Of a stretch of DNA of 64,000 bases, positions 52,400 to 60,343 are shown in pieces; the first letter of the stretch is position 1, and every line of letters starts with the position of its first letter. The notes beneath the pieces are model-generated. The model did no database searches, was not told where the DNA came from, and was given only the letters and a program-made list of their open reading frames with translations. The position numbers and the translations under genes are program-made. This stretch comes from Pseudarthrobacter sp. PS3-L1 (lineage in GTDB: Bacteria; Actinomycetota; Actinomycetes; Actinomycetales; Micrococcaceae): contig NZ_JASISU010000003.1 in the NCBI RefSeq assembly GCF_030063285.1, forward strand, positions 186,001 to 250,000. Reading direction: 5' to 3'.

Positions 52400-53865
52400 G
52401 AGGCTCCCGCAGAGTCATTGCGCGCGCCGGGAGCCACCAGGACATCCACAAGGAAGTCGCGTTCCCGGTACTCCCCGGCAACGTCCCATCCCAGCGATTG
52501 CCGAATCCGGGCATGCGCCGTGTCACCGTCAAGCGCCCACCCATCGATCGGGTGCCGCCAGTGGCACAGGAGGAGCGTCCCGCCCGGCAACATCGCTCCG
52601 GCAACCCGATCGACGAGCATGTCCAGTTCTGCCAGCGTGAGGTAGTAGCTAACTTCAGAGACCACCACCAGGTCGAAATACCCAGTTGGCCAGTCAGCGG
52701 GGACGCTCACCTGCTGCGTCCTGACCTGGGGCAGCCTGGCAAGCCTGCTCCGTGCATGCTCCAGGGCCGCACCGCTGGCGTCCACTGCCAGCAGCGCGGC
52801 ACAGCGTGGCGCTAGGTCAGCTGTCAGCGCGCCGATGGAACACCCCACCTCGAGTGCCGAGCGGTAGCTTTTGTCTGGCAGGGCTGCCAGCGTCAATGCC
52901 CGTTTACGCCCTTCGTACCAGCTGCCGGTGTAGTCCCACGGGTCCGCGCTGGCGGAATGGACGACGTCGAAGATCTGCTCCGCATCAGCGGCGCCATAGT
53001 GCCGGGTAGCTGTAGCCTCGGCACCGGCCCGGCCCTCGGCCAGTCCACGACCTGGCGTGAGGGCGAAGACTTCGAAACTGCGTTCAAAATGTTCCAGGAA
53101 CCCTGCGTGGAGCAGCGCCTCGTCACCGGGCTCTGGGGACAACGGCGCGATTTGGCTCTTGTGGGTCTGCAGTGCGGCGTCCTTGGCCGCCCGGCTCTGG
53201 GGCGTTGCATCCACGCGCTTCCAGGACCGCCACTCATGGCGATCCGGCACCGCCCAGTGCCAGTACCAGATGACAAATTCGAGCAGGGCGTGACCTCCCG
53301 CCAAGGCAGTGTCCGCCGCAAGGGAACCCAGGGCATCGTGGTCGGTGTGCCCGTCAAACCGATACGGCGCAACGAGCACCACAGCCTGGGAGTCGTTCCG
53401 ATGCCTGGCTGCCCGATCTCGCAGTGCCCCTGCGATCAGGTCGCTGTGCGCCGCCACCTGGCCATCCGGAACGCCGAGATACAGCCAGTTGCCGCCAACG
53501 CCCAGCACATCCATTGCCGTCCGGAATTCAAGGAGCCGGCAGCTTGCCAGCTCGCGCGGCGAGAGCGTGGGCGACTTTGGGTGCGACGCTTCGCCGGCAG
53601 TGCAGAGGATTACCTCCACGGTGGCGCCGGCAGCGATCACCTGCGACATGAGGCTCCCCGCACCCAGCGACTCATCGTCAGGATGGGCCGCAAGCACAAT
53701 GAACGTCAGACCCGAGAGGATGCGGCCATCCCCTGGGTGCGATCCGGCGGCCTGTTTTTCTGGTCTGGCATTCAGTGCCACCAGGTCCAGGACCGGAAGC
53801 ACAGGCAGGGAACTCTCCCGCCATAGCCGTTCTGGCGTCCCCTGCTCGGCGTGGGTGAAGCTCAC
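52396..53865 (-). CDS. Fused PIG-L deacetylase and NodS-like methyltransferase
   Basis: A 489-residue two-domain enzyme. Residues about 51-275 are a PIG-L (LmbE-like) zinc deacetylase with HPDDE (61-65) and the third ligand region DGHTDHD (171-177). These enzymes remove N-acetyl groups from amino sugars. Residues about 285-480 are a SAM methyltransferase with DPWDYTGSWYEGRKR (308-322) and motif I ALEVGCSIGALTADLA (337-352), close to NodS, which N-methylates the amino sugar that NodB deacetylates. The fusion couples the two steps in one chain. It overlaps the genes on both sides by four bases. Confidence 0.9.
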   Translation of the reverse strand: MSFTHAEQGTPERLWRESSLPVLPVLDLVALNARPEKQAAGSHPGDGRILSGLTFIVLAAHPDDESLGAGSLMSQVIAAGATVEVILCTAGEASHPKSPTLSPRELASCRLLEFRTAMDVLGVGGNWLYLGVPDGQVAAHSDLIAGALRDRAARHRNDSQAVVLVAPYRFDGHTDHDALGSLAADTALAGGHALLEFVIWYWHWAVPDRHEWRSWKRVDATPQSRAAKDAALQTHKSQIAPLSPEPGDEALLHAGFLEHFERSFEVFALTPGRGLAEGRAGAEATATRHYGAADAEQIFDVVHSASADPWDYTGSWYEGRKRALTLAALPDKSYRSALEVGCSIGALTADLAPRCAALLAVDASGAALEHARSRLARLPQVRTQQVSVPADWPTGYFDLVVVSEVSYYLTLAELDMLVDRVAGAMLPGGTLLLCHWRHPIDGWALDGDTAHARIRQSLGWDVAGEYRERDFLVDVLVAPGARNDSAGAS

Positions 53866-55016
53866 CAGGACCTCTTGCCCTGCAGCGTAAAACGGGCAAG
53901 TTGGGCATCATCACGGGACCCGTGGTGCTGCCGGACATAGAGCGAGAGATCGGCCATCCGCTTCGCGTACGTCCTGTCAAAGGCCAGTGGTGCTGGTCCG
54001 CGGTTGCGGGCAGCCAAGTCCAGGACGCGTTCGACGGCGGCAGCAACGGTTGCGCGCACCCGCAGCGCCTCGGGCCACGCGTCAGCGCCATCGAGTTCGC
54101 CGGCATCTACCGCTTGGGCAGTGGCGCCGAGCCAGCGAAGCGTCATGGTGAGCGTTCTGTCCATTTCGCCCAGGGCGGCGAGCGCCAGCTGGTCTGGCTG
54201 TCGGCCGCCGTCGGCCTGGTGGTTCAGCGACCGGCTGAAGTCTCGGGCCACCGCCACTGCCCCGCCAAGCCAGCAGGCGGCCACCGCCATGCCTCCCCAG
54301 GCAAAGCCGGGCCGGGCGTGGTACCAGCCGGGATTGCCTACCGGGACTGCAGGGGTCCCCGCGCAGTGGATGCTTCCGCTGGGGACCTCCCGGAGCCCGT
54401 GGGCAATCCAGTCAGGCTCCTCAGCTTCGACTGTCCCATCCTTCAGGCTGATGGCAAACAGCGCGCGGCCAGCATCGGGGGTATGCGCAGTTACCAGGGC
54501 TCCATCCAACGCTGAGGCAAGTGAGCACCACGGTTTGGAGCCGTCAAGGAGCCACTGTGGGCCTTCCTCCGGGCCGCGGACATGGTTGTCCTGGGCTGCC
54601 AGCGTCGTGGCAATGGCCTCGAGCCGGAGCCCTGGGCCTTCGGCGGCAAAAACGCCCCAGGTCCGCCCGCCGGAATCTGGTATTCCGGCCTGGTCCAGGA
54701 TTGCCAGCGCATCCAGGTGCGGCTCAAAAATTCTTGCTGCTGCAACATCAACAGCTGCGATCGAGGCCAGAACGGTCCATACTGCAGCCGTACTGTTTGA
54801 TGCTGGGGACTGCGGCCCCGGTAGCGGCAGCGTTTTCCCGGCCGAACGGGCCAGGGCAAGGAGTTGCGGTACGTCACCGACTGATCCAGCTACGGCTGCC
54901 AGCAACGCTCGCAGGTCTGCCGGACCGGCTTTGCCGCCAAGGAGGTCAACAGGCTCGGGGACGTCTTCCCCCGATACAGAACGGGCAAAACCGGGCGTCT
55001 CGGGTGTCCTGCTCAT
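53862..55016 (-). CDS. Divergent acyl-CoA dehydrogenase-like protein (first gene of the PIG-L operon)
   Basis: About 384 residues. The acyl-CoA dehydrogenase middle domain is visible in EEGPQWLLDGSKPWCSLASALDGALVTA, but FAD-loop motifs are weak. The C-terminus ends LSLYVRQHHGSRDDAQLARF, where I find no clear catalytic Glu of the usual type. It may desaturate or bind an acyl group used by the operon, or have lost dehydrogenase activity. ATG 55016 has GGAGG five bases upstream and is preferred to a longer start at 55067. Family context suggests a conserved partner of the PIG-L and glycosyltransferase proteins. Confidence 0.82.
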   Translation of the reverse strand: MSRTPETPGFARSVSGEDVPEPVDLLGGKAGPADLRALLAAVAGSVGDVPQLLALARSAGKTLPLPGPQSPASNSTAAVWTVLASIAAVDVAAARIFEPHLDALAILDQAGIPDSGGRTWGVFAAEGPGLRLEAIATTLAAQDNHVRGPEEGPQWLLDGSKPWCSLASALDGALVTAHTPDAGRALFAISLKDGTVEAEEPDWIAHGLREVPSGSIHCAGTPAVPVGNPGWYHARPGFAWGGMAVAACWLGGAVAVARDFSRSLNHQADGGRQPDQLALAALGEMDRTLTMTLRWLGATAQAVDAGELDGADAWPEALRVRATVAAAVERVLDLAARNRGPAPLAFDRTYAKRMADLSLYVRQHHGSRDDAQLARFTLQGKRSW

Positions 55017-55071
55017 GGTTCCTCCCTGCACGCCACGCCGAATGGCATGTCCACGCGCATCCATCATAAGC

Positions 55072-55082
55072 CTACTTAGTAG
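55072..55082. promoter_or_regulatory. Palindrome CTACTTAGTAG upstream of the PIG-L operon
   Basis: CTACT-T-AGTAG is a perfect palindrome about a central base, 56 bases upstream of the operon start. It may be an operator; the TetR protein at 55555 or another regulator could bind it. The rest of the gap shows no gene. Confidence 0.4.
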
Positions 55083-55123
55083 ATTGATGGCTCAAGCCGA
55101 GCAGCACAACTGCTCGAGCTGGG

Positions 55124-55459
55124 TCAGCTGTCCATCTGGCCGAGCGCACCCTCCAGGCGCTCAACCTTGGCAGTCAGCTCTCCTGAGTAGCCGGGCCGAA
55201 TATCGGCTTTGATCACCAGGGACACCCTGCTGCCAAATTTACCGACGGCGTCAGTGGCCCGCCTGACAACATCAAACACTTCATCCCATTCCCCCTCGAT
55301 GGTGGTGAACATGGAGTCGGTGTGATTGGGCAAGCCCGAGTCACGGACAATTTTCACCGCCGCGGCAACGGCATCGTGGACCGAGGCATCGGTGGCGGAC
55401 TGGTCCGGCGCGGCTCCCTGGGGAGTGCCGGATGGGGCTACAGAAAAGGCAAGCAACAT
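55124..55459 (-). CDS. Thiamine-binding protein (MTH1187/YkoF family)
   Basis: A 111-residue ferredoxin-like-fold protein that opens LLAFSVAPSG and holds MFTTIEGEWDEVFDVVRRA, with RVSLVIKADIRPGYSGELTAKVERL at the end. This is the MTH1187 family (formerly DUF77), which binds thiamine or related pyrimidines. Alone here, with no thiamine riboswitch or transport gene. The start is an ATG with no strong Shine-Dalgarno. Confidence 0.9.
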   Translation of the reverse strand: MLLAFSVAPSGTPQGAAPDQSATDASVHDAVAAAVKIVRDSGLPNHTDSMFTTIEGEWDEVFDVVRRATDAVGKFGSRVSLVIKADIRPGYSGELTAKVERLEGALGQMDS

Positions 55460-55542
55460 AGCCCAAGTGTGCCTGCTCCATTAGTTTTTTGTCACATAAA
55501 AACGTACTGGCCGGTAACGGTCCGCCGAGAGGAACCCGTTGC

Positions 55543-55554
55543 TACCCTGAACCC
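55543..55554 (+). promoter_or_regulatory. Leaderless-type promoter of the TetR gene (TACCCT-N6-ATG)
   Basis: TACCCT (55543-55548) is six bases before ATG 55555 and no Shine-Dalgarno lies between. Same layout as at nadE, the CDF exporter, HxlR, the phosphodiesterase and DUF445. Confidence 0.5.
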
Positions 55555-56193
55555 ATGGACGTCGCAGTAGCCCGCAAACCCCTCCGCGCGGACGCGGCCC
55601 GGAATGTGGACAAGATTATTACCGCTGCCCAGCAGTGCTTCAGGGAATTCGGACCGGATGTTCCACTGCAGACCATTGCCGTCACAGCGGGAGTGGGCCC
55701 GGCAACCCTGTTCCGAAACTTCGCCGACAAAGAGGCCCTTGTCCTGGCGACGCTGGGCCGCCAGTTGAGGCTTCGCGTGGATCCGGTCATGGAACAGTCT
55801 CTGCTTGACCCTGATGCGGCCAGGGCCCTCCTCCGTGTGATCGAGGCGATCATGACTGCCGCGAGCGACGACGCAAACCTCCTTGCCGCCGTCGCTGGAC
55901 GCCGCCGCCAGCTCCTGAGAAGCATTACGGGCAACGTTATTGGCACGCTGGGTGTCCTGTTGGGCCGTGGCCAGGCGCAGGGGACGTTGCGAACAGATAT
56001 TTCATTGCCGGACATGATTCAGTTGCTGGGCATGCTCATCGGAGTCCTGGACACCCTGGAGCCCGGCTCCGACGCGTGGCACCGCCCGCTGTCCCTCATG
56101 GAGGATTCCATCCGCACCACCCGCCCTGCACGGCCGTTGCCGGCGCAAGAGCACCAACCCGACCTGACCTATGCCGGGATGGCTCCGGCCTGA
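55555..56193 (+). CDS. TetR-family transcriptional regulator
   Basis: A 212-residue regulator. The helix-turn-helix is LRADAARNVDKIITAAQQCFREFG followed by VPLQTIAVTAGVGPATLFRNFADKEAL; the C-terminal ligand domain has LLRVIEAIMTAASDD and LGVLLGRGQAQGTLRTDISLPDMIQLLGML. That C-terminal pattern is typical of a large group of actinobacterial TetR proteins. The target is unknown; the flanking genes on both sides are on the other strand. An in-frame extension to 55489 is not supported. Confidence 0.9.
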   Translation: MDVAVARKPLRADAARNVDKIITAAQQCFREFGPDVPLQTIAVTAGVGPATLFRNFADKEALVLATLGRQLRLRVDPVMEQSLLDPDAARALLRVIEAIMTAASDDANLLAAVAGRRRQLLRSITGNVIGTLGVLLGRGQAQGTLRTDISLPDMIQLLGMLIGVLDTLEPGSDAWHRPLSLMEDSIRTTRPARPLPAQEHQPDLTYAGMAPA

Positions 56194-56212
56194 GGCGAAC
56201 GGCCGCCAGGCC

Positions 56213-56524
56213 TCAGGGGAACCCTGCCAACCGAAGCAGGGCCGCTGCTGCGGCGCCTGCAATCACCACCACCAGGAACGGTGCCCGCAGGAACAGTGCC
56301 ACAGCTGCTGCCACCAAGGCACCCAACCGGGCATCGAGCACAATGGACTGTCCCGTCACCGTTGCGTTGACCACTGTCAGTGACGCCAAAAGCCCAATGG
56401 TCATGGCCCCGGCGATCCTGGACATCCGCGGGTTGCCAAGGACCGCGGCCGGTAGCAGATATCCCACCAGTTTCCAGCCATACGCGAGCACGCACGCAAC
56501 CAGGATCCAGCCCCACAGGTTCAT
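56213..56524 (-). CDS. azlD: AzlD-type branched-chain amino acid exporter subunit
   Basis: A 103-residue membrane protein with three or four helices, WGWILVACVLAYGWKLVGYLL at its start, the usual AzlD form. It pairs with AzlC to export branched-chain amino acids (function known in Bacillus and Corynebacterium BrnFE). It overlaps the azlC stop by four bases. Confidence 0.88.
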   Translation of the reverse strand: MNLWGWILVACVLAYGWKLVGYLLPAAVLGNPRMSRIAGAMTIGLLASLTVVNATVTGQSIVLDARLGALVAAAVALFLRAPFLVVVIAGAAAAALLRLAGFP

Positions 56525-57258
56525 GCCGTTCCGCCCCGGAAGGTCTCGTTGCTTTCGGGGTAGGGATCAACGTCAGGTTCCAGGCCCTCGTTGCTGCGGC
56601 CGTGGCTCACCGCGCCAATCACTGCCGCCACCACGGCAGCAACCAGAATCGGAACGCCTGGCGGAACCCAAGGAACTGCCAGCACTGTGGCCACAGCACA
56701 CACCACGGCAATGGCCGCAGGCTCACGCCCCTTCAGCCTGGGCCACAGCAATGCCAGGAATGCGGCTACAGCGGCACCGTCGAGTCCCCACTGCCTGGGA
56801 TCTCCCAGTCCGCTCCCGGCTAACGCACCCACCGCTGTAAAGACGTTCCAGAGGACGTAGATCCCGATGCCGGCGGCCCAGAACCCCCGGCGTTGTTCGT
56901 CGGGATCGGTCTGTCCGGTGCTGGTGGCCGCCGATTCGTCAATGGTGACCTGCGCCGAGGCGAAGCGTCGCCAGCCCCGCGGGCGCAAGAGTGCATTGAG
57001 CTGCATCCCGTAGATGCCGTTGCGCATTCCCAGCAGGGTGGCAGCACTCATGGCGGCCACCCCGGAGCCGCCGCCGCCCACCACTCCGATAAACGCGAAC
57101 TGGGAGCCGCCACTGAACAGCAGCAGACTCAGGGCCATGGTCTGCCAGAAGTCAAGGCCTGACGTAACTGACAGCGCCCCGAACGAGATCCCATACAGAC
57201 CTGTGGCAACACTGATGGACACCCCCACCCGGACAGCTGGCGAGTCCCGCAGCCTCAC
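56521..57258 (-). CDS. azlC: AzlC-family branched-chain amino acid exporter
   Basis: About 245 residues. The GISFGALSVTSGLDFWQTMALSLLLFSGGSQFAFIGV block is the AzlC core (landmark), followed by LLGMRNGIYGMQLNALL and TIDESAA. A very long upstream frame overlaps the DoxX gene; the GTG at 57258, whose GTGA overlaps the DoxX stop, is the best start though its ribosome-binding site is weak. Valine, leucine or methionine export is likely. A Pro/Glu-rich tail faces the cytosol. Confidence 0.88.
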   Translation of the reverse strand: MRLRDSPAVRVGVSISVATGLYGISFGALSVTSGLDFWQTMALSLLLFSGGSQFAFIGVVGGGGSGVAAMSAATLLGMRNGIYGMQLNALLRPRGWRRFASAQVTIDESAATSTGQTDPDEQRRGFWAAGIGIYVLWNVFTAVGALAGSGLGDPRQWGLDGAAVAAFLALLWPRLKGREPAAIAVVCAVATVLAVPWVPPGVPILVAAVVAAVIGAVSHGRSNEGLEPDVDPYPESNETFRGGTA

Positions 57259-57902
57259 TGTCTGGCGATTTTCTTTCGCAGGCTCCAGGCCCACAGAATC
57301 AGCGGCACCTGAAACGGCAGCCTGAGCGTATGTGCTTTGCGCTGACCTGCTGACCCTCGCGGTCCGTAGGCCCTGCGCAGGGCATCGATATGACCTGCGG
57401 TAAATGCTGCGTACATGGCAGTCACGCCGGTCGCCGTAAATCGCCGGGTGGCGGGAACAAGAAGCCCGACGGCGGCACCGGCCTCTATGAGTCCACTCAC
57501 CGCGATCCATTCGCCACGCGTCATGATCGCCAGCGGCGTGGGCGTCCCGCTCCTGTCCGCGTGACCTGGTGAGCCAGGATCACCTGCAGAACCGTTGCCC
57601 CTCGCTCCCCCGCTGGTTCCGGCAGGCCTTGCCTCCGGAATTCCGGCCTCGGACATCCCAAAAACGACAGCTGCCGGTTCAGGTACAACGGTGTCCGCGT
57701 CAGGGTCCGCGGACACCAGATCCGCATCCACGCCGGCCCGCGGCGCCTGGTCCTTTGGTTCCTCACGGCACAGGTAGCCGGGGACTACTTGCCTGTAAAA
57801 GGAAGGGTCGCGGAAGTGCTTGAGCGCGCTGGCGGCCAAAAGGGCGCTCATGGCTAGTGCGGAGAGAGTTTGGACAGTCGCTCTGGACGGTGGCAGGTGC
57901 AT
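57255..57902 (-). CDS. DoxX-family membrane protein with a long low-complexity insertion
   Basis: A 215-residue protein. Residues 1-44 hold helix 1 and HFRDPSFYRQVVPGYL, as in small DoxX/DoxD-like proteins of 110-130 residues. Residues about 45-128 are an insertion rich in Asp, Pro, Gly and Ala with no predicted structure. Residues 129-215 resume with WIAVSGLIEAGAAVGLLVP, two further helices and a basic end. The insertion lies in the loop after helix 1 and keeps the frame open. It precedes azlCD in one transcript. The function of DoxX here is unknown. Confidence 0.82.
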   Translation of the reverse strand: MHLPPSRATVQTLSALAMSALLAASALKHFRDPSFYRQVVPGYLCREEPKDQAPRAGVDADLVSADPDADTVVPEPAAVVFGMSEAGIPEARPAGTSGGARGNGSAGDPGSPGHADRSGTPTPLAIMTRGEWIAVSGLIEAGAAVGLLVPATRRFTATGVTAMYAAFTAGHIDALRRAYGPRGSAGQRKAHTLRLPFQVPLILWAWSLRKKIARQ

Positions 57903-57951
57903 GGTTCAACTCAACCACAGGGAGCGTCTGCTTGGCACCGCACCACAGCTG

Positions 57952-58827
57952 CTACAGCTGGGCCAGGACCCGGGCGGGCTTGTTGGTGGTGATCTCGTGG
58001 ATCCCGAGCCCCTGGCACAGTGCCACATCGCGTTCATCGTCGACAGTCCACACCCGGAAGCGCCGTCCTGACTCAAGCCAGCGCTGCACTGTTCGGGCAT
58101 GCTGGCGGACGTAGTCAATTCCCGGACCGGCCAGCCCTACCTGGCTATTATCAAGTAACTGTTCGCCCTCTGCCTGGGCAGCCTTCATGACATTGGCCAC
58201 CGCGCTGCCGGAAAGTGCGCCTAGGCCCATCCCCTCACGGAGTTCTGCAACATCAACGTCAGCCACCAGCTGGCAGATGAACGTCCCGGGGATCTTGCCG
58301 AGGAGGTATTTGGTGGCATCCGGGTCGAAACTCATGAAGGTGACGCTGATGTTGTCCACTGCTGAGGACTCCGGCGTCCAGCCCTCTGCCAGCAGAATGT
58401 CCAGCACCCGGTCCTCAAGCTTGAACGCAAAGGGGCTGGGATGCTTGAGCTCAATGGCGAGGCTGATGGGGCGTCCGGCGCCGCGCAGCAGGTCCAGGAG
58501 TTCGGGCAGGGTGAGGAACTGTTCACTTTTGGCGCCGTAGGCTTCCGGCACCCGGGCACCCTTCCAGGAGGAAAAGTCCAGGGCACGCAGTTCCTCAAGC
58601 GTCCGGTCTGCCACGGGCCCGGTACCATCCGAGGTTCTATCCAGGGTGGAATCATGCAGAAGGACCACCTGCTGGTCCCGGGTGAGGTGCACATCGCATT
58701 CCACGCCATCCGATCCATCCGCCAGCGCCTGCAGGTAAGCCGCTCGGGTGTGTTCAGCGAACGCTGCACTGGAACCGCGGTGGGCAAAAACCAGGGGCCT
58801 GGTGGACTCGGAGGTGTCGTGTGTCAT
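57952..58827 (-). CDS. Glycerophosphodiester phosphodiesterase
   Basis: TIM-barrel enzyme that splits glycerophosphodiesters to glycerol-3-phosphate and an alcohol, 291 residues. Catalytic and Ca2+-binding residues are in FAHRGSSAAFAEHT (His and Arg), GVECDVHLTRDQQVVLLHD (Glu, Asp, His) and SLAIELKHP (Glu). The C-terminal VWTVDDERDVALCQGLGIHEI fits the cytosolic UgpQ/GlpQ2 type, and no signal peptide is seen. TAGCGT stands six bases before the ATG, so the mRNA may be leaderless, and the promoter abuts that of the divergent DUF445 gene. Confidence 0.93.
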   Translation of the reverse strand: MTHDTSESTRPLVFAHRGSSAAFAEHTRAAYLQALADGSDGVECDVHLTRDQQVVLLHDSTLDRTSDGTGPVADRTLEELRALDFSSWKGARVPEAYGAKSEQFLTLPELLDLLRGAGRPISLAIELKHPSPFAFKLEDRVLDILLAEGWTPESSAVDNISVTFMSFDPDATKYLLGKIPGTFICQLVADVDVAELREGMGLGALSGSAVANVMKAAQAEGEQLLDNSQVGLAGPGIDYVRQHARTVQRWLESGRRFRVWTVDDERDVALCQGLGIHEITTNKPARVLAQL

Positions 58828-58833
58828 GAGGAC

Positions 58834-58877
58834 ACGCTAGCTGACGGACCGCTCCGGCACGGGGCTAGGCTTGGCAC
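58834..58877. promoter_or_regulatory. Divergent leaderless promoters of GDPD and DUF445 genes
   Basis: On the minus strand TAGCGT (58839-58834) is six bases from the GDPD ATG at 58827. On the plus strand TAGGCT (58866-58871) is six bases from the DUF445 ATG at 58878. Both genes lack Shine-Dalgarno sequences, so the 50-base gap may hold two closely packed promoters. Confidence 0.5.
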
Positions 58878-60254
58878 ATGCAGGTGAACTCTGAACAAAC
58901 TACTGCGCCCACGGGCGCCCACGCCGCGACCCCCACAAAGGCAGGCGGCCCAGCGGCTGGCGCGCCACCGCAGGCCGTCCCAGCAGCCGGTGGCCCGTCT
59001 GGTGGAATGTCAGCAGGGGATGCCGAGAAAGCAAGGGCCCTTCGCCGGATGAAGTCTCTCGCGCTGAGCCTTCTGGTGGCCATGGCCGTCATCTTTGTCT
59101 TCGCTTTCGCGCTTCAGGAAGAGTACCCGTGGCTGCAGTATGTGCGGGCCGCTGCCGAGGGCGGCATGGTGGGCGCCCTCGCTGACTGGTTCGCCGTGAC
59201 AGCGCTTTTCAAGTACCCCATGGGCCTCAAGATTCCGCATACGGCCATCATCCCGCGCCGCAAGGACCAGATAGGCGCGTCCCTGGGCGAGTTCGTAGAG
59301 ACCAACTTCCTTTCTGAGGAAGTCGTTCAGGACAAACTCGCAACCATCAACATCGCCCGCCGCGCGGGTGAGTGGCTTACTGGCCCGGGCGGTGCGGATC
59401 GCGTTGCCAAGGAGGGTGCGGCGATCATCCGCGGCGCCTTCACCGTTTTGAACGACGACGACGTCCAGGCCGTCATTGAAGGCCTTGTCCGGAAGCATCT
59501 GGTCACGCCGCCGTGGGGACCACCGGTGGGCAAGCTGGCCGAACGCATTTTTGCCGATGGACACCACCACCAACTCGTGGACCTCCTGGTGGACAGGGCC
59601 GCCGACTGGGTTGCTGACAACCGTGAGGTTGTCAGCAGGGTAGTCACGGACCGCTCCCCCACCTGGGTTCCCAGTTTTGTGGATGGCATGGTGGGCGACA
59701 AGGTCTACCTGGAAGTTTTGAAGTTTGCCCAGGCGGTCCAGTCGGATCCGCAGCACCAGGTCCGCCAGTCGATCGACACCTACCTCAAGGACCTAGCGCA
59801 GGACCTTCAGTACGATCCGGCCATGATTGCCCGTGCCGAGGGCATCAAGGCACAGGTTCTGGGCGATCCGGAGGTCCGCGAGCTGGCTACCCGCACGTGG
59901 GCGACGGTCAAGAATGCCCTGCTCACCGCCGTCGACGATCCCACCAGCGAACTGACGGTGCGCTTCAAGTCAGCTGTCAGGGACTTCGGCCTGCGCCTGG
60001 TGAATGACACCGAACTGGCCGGCAAGGTCAACACCTGGATTGGCGACGCTGCGGGCTATCTTGTGCGCACCTACCGCTCGGACATCGCGGCGGTCATCAC
60101 GGATACTGTGTCCCGCTGGGACGCAGCGGAAACGTCACGAAAAATCGAACTCCAGGTAGGCAAGGACCTGCAGTTCATCAGGATCAACGGCACGGTGGTG
60201 GGTTCATTGGCTGGGCTGGCAATCTTCACCGTGGCACACTTCGTCTTCGGCTAG
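58878..60254 (+). CDS. DUF445 family membrane protein
   Basis: A 458-residue protein with a disordered Ala/Pro-rich N-terminus (about 45 residues), one membrane helix (about 57-76) and LQYVRAAAEGGMVGALADWFAVTALFK, the DUF445 signature. A long helical domain of about 320 residues follows, and a second membrane helix is at the end (GSLAGLAIFTVAHFVFG). Thus both ends are anchored with a large domain between. The function is unknown; the family is widespread in bacteria. Start without Shine-Dalgarno fits a leaderless mRNA. Confidence 0.88.
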   Translation: MQVNSEQTTAPTGAHAATPTKAGGPAAGAPPQAVPAAGGPSGGMSAGDAEKARALRRMKSLALSLLVAMAVIFVFAFALQEEYPWLQYVRAAAEGGMVGALADWFAVTALFKYPMGLKIPHTAIIPRRKDQIGASLGEFVETNFLSEEVVQDKLATINIARRAGEWLTGPGGADRVAKEGAAIIRGAFTVLNDDDVQAVIEGLVRKHLVTPPWGPPVGKLAERIFADGHHHQLVDLLVDRAADWVADNREVVSRVVTDRSPTWVPSFVDGMVGDKVYLEVLKFAQAVQSDPQHQVRQSIDTYLKDLAQDLQYDPAMIARAEGIKAQVLGDPEVRELATRTWATVKNALLTAVDDPTSELTVRFKSAVRDFGLRLVNDTELAGKVNTWIGDAAGYLVRTYRSDIAAVITDTVSRWDAAETSRKIELQVGKDLQFIRINGTVVGSLAGLAIFTVAHFVFG

Positions 60255-60266
60255 AACGCACACCTA

Positions 60267-60311
60267 GAAGGGAGGGAGGGCACCGACGTTGGCGGTGCCC
60301 TGCCTCCCTTC
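60267..60311. terminator. Stem-loop between convergent DUF445 and pxpA genes
   Basis: GAAGGGAGG...AGGGCACC pairs with GGTGCCCT...CCTCCCTTC with one internal mismatch, giving a stem of about 17 pairs and a loop of nine. Only short T-runs flank it, but its place between two convergent genes marks it as a shared terminator. Confidence 0.7.
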
Positions 60312-60343
60312 TTCAGTTCACGTTCTTCATGTCACGTACCGTC

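Noticed and set aside
51614..55016. PIG-L gene as part of mycothiol biosynthesis (mshB)
   Set aside because: MshB is a stand-alone deacetylase; here it is fused to a NodS-like methyltransferase and no mshA/C/D gene is nearby.
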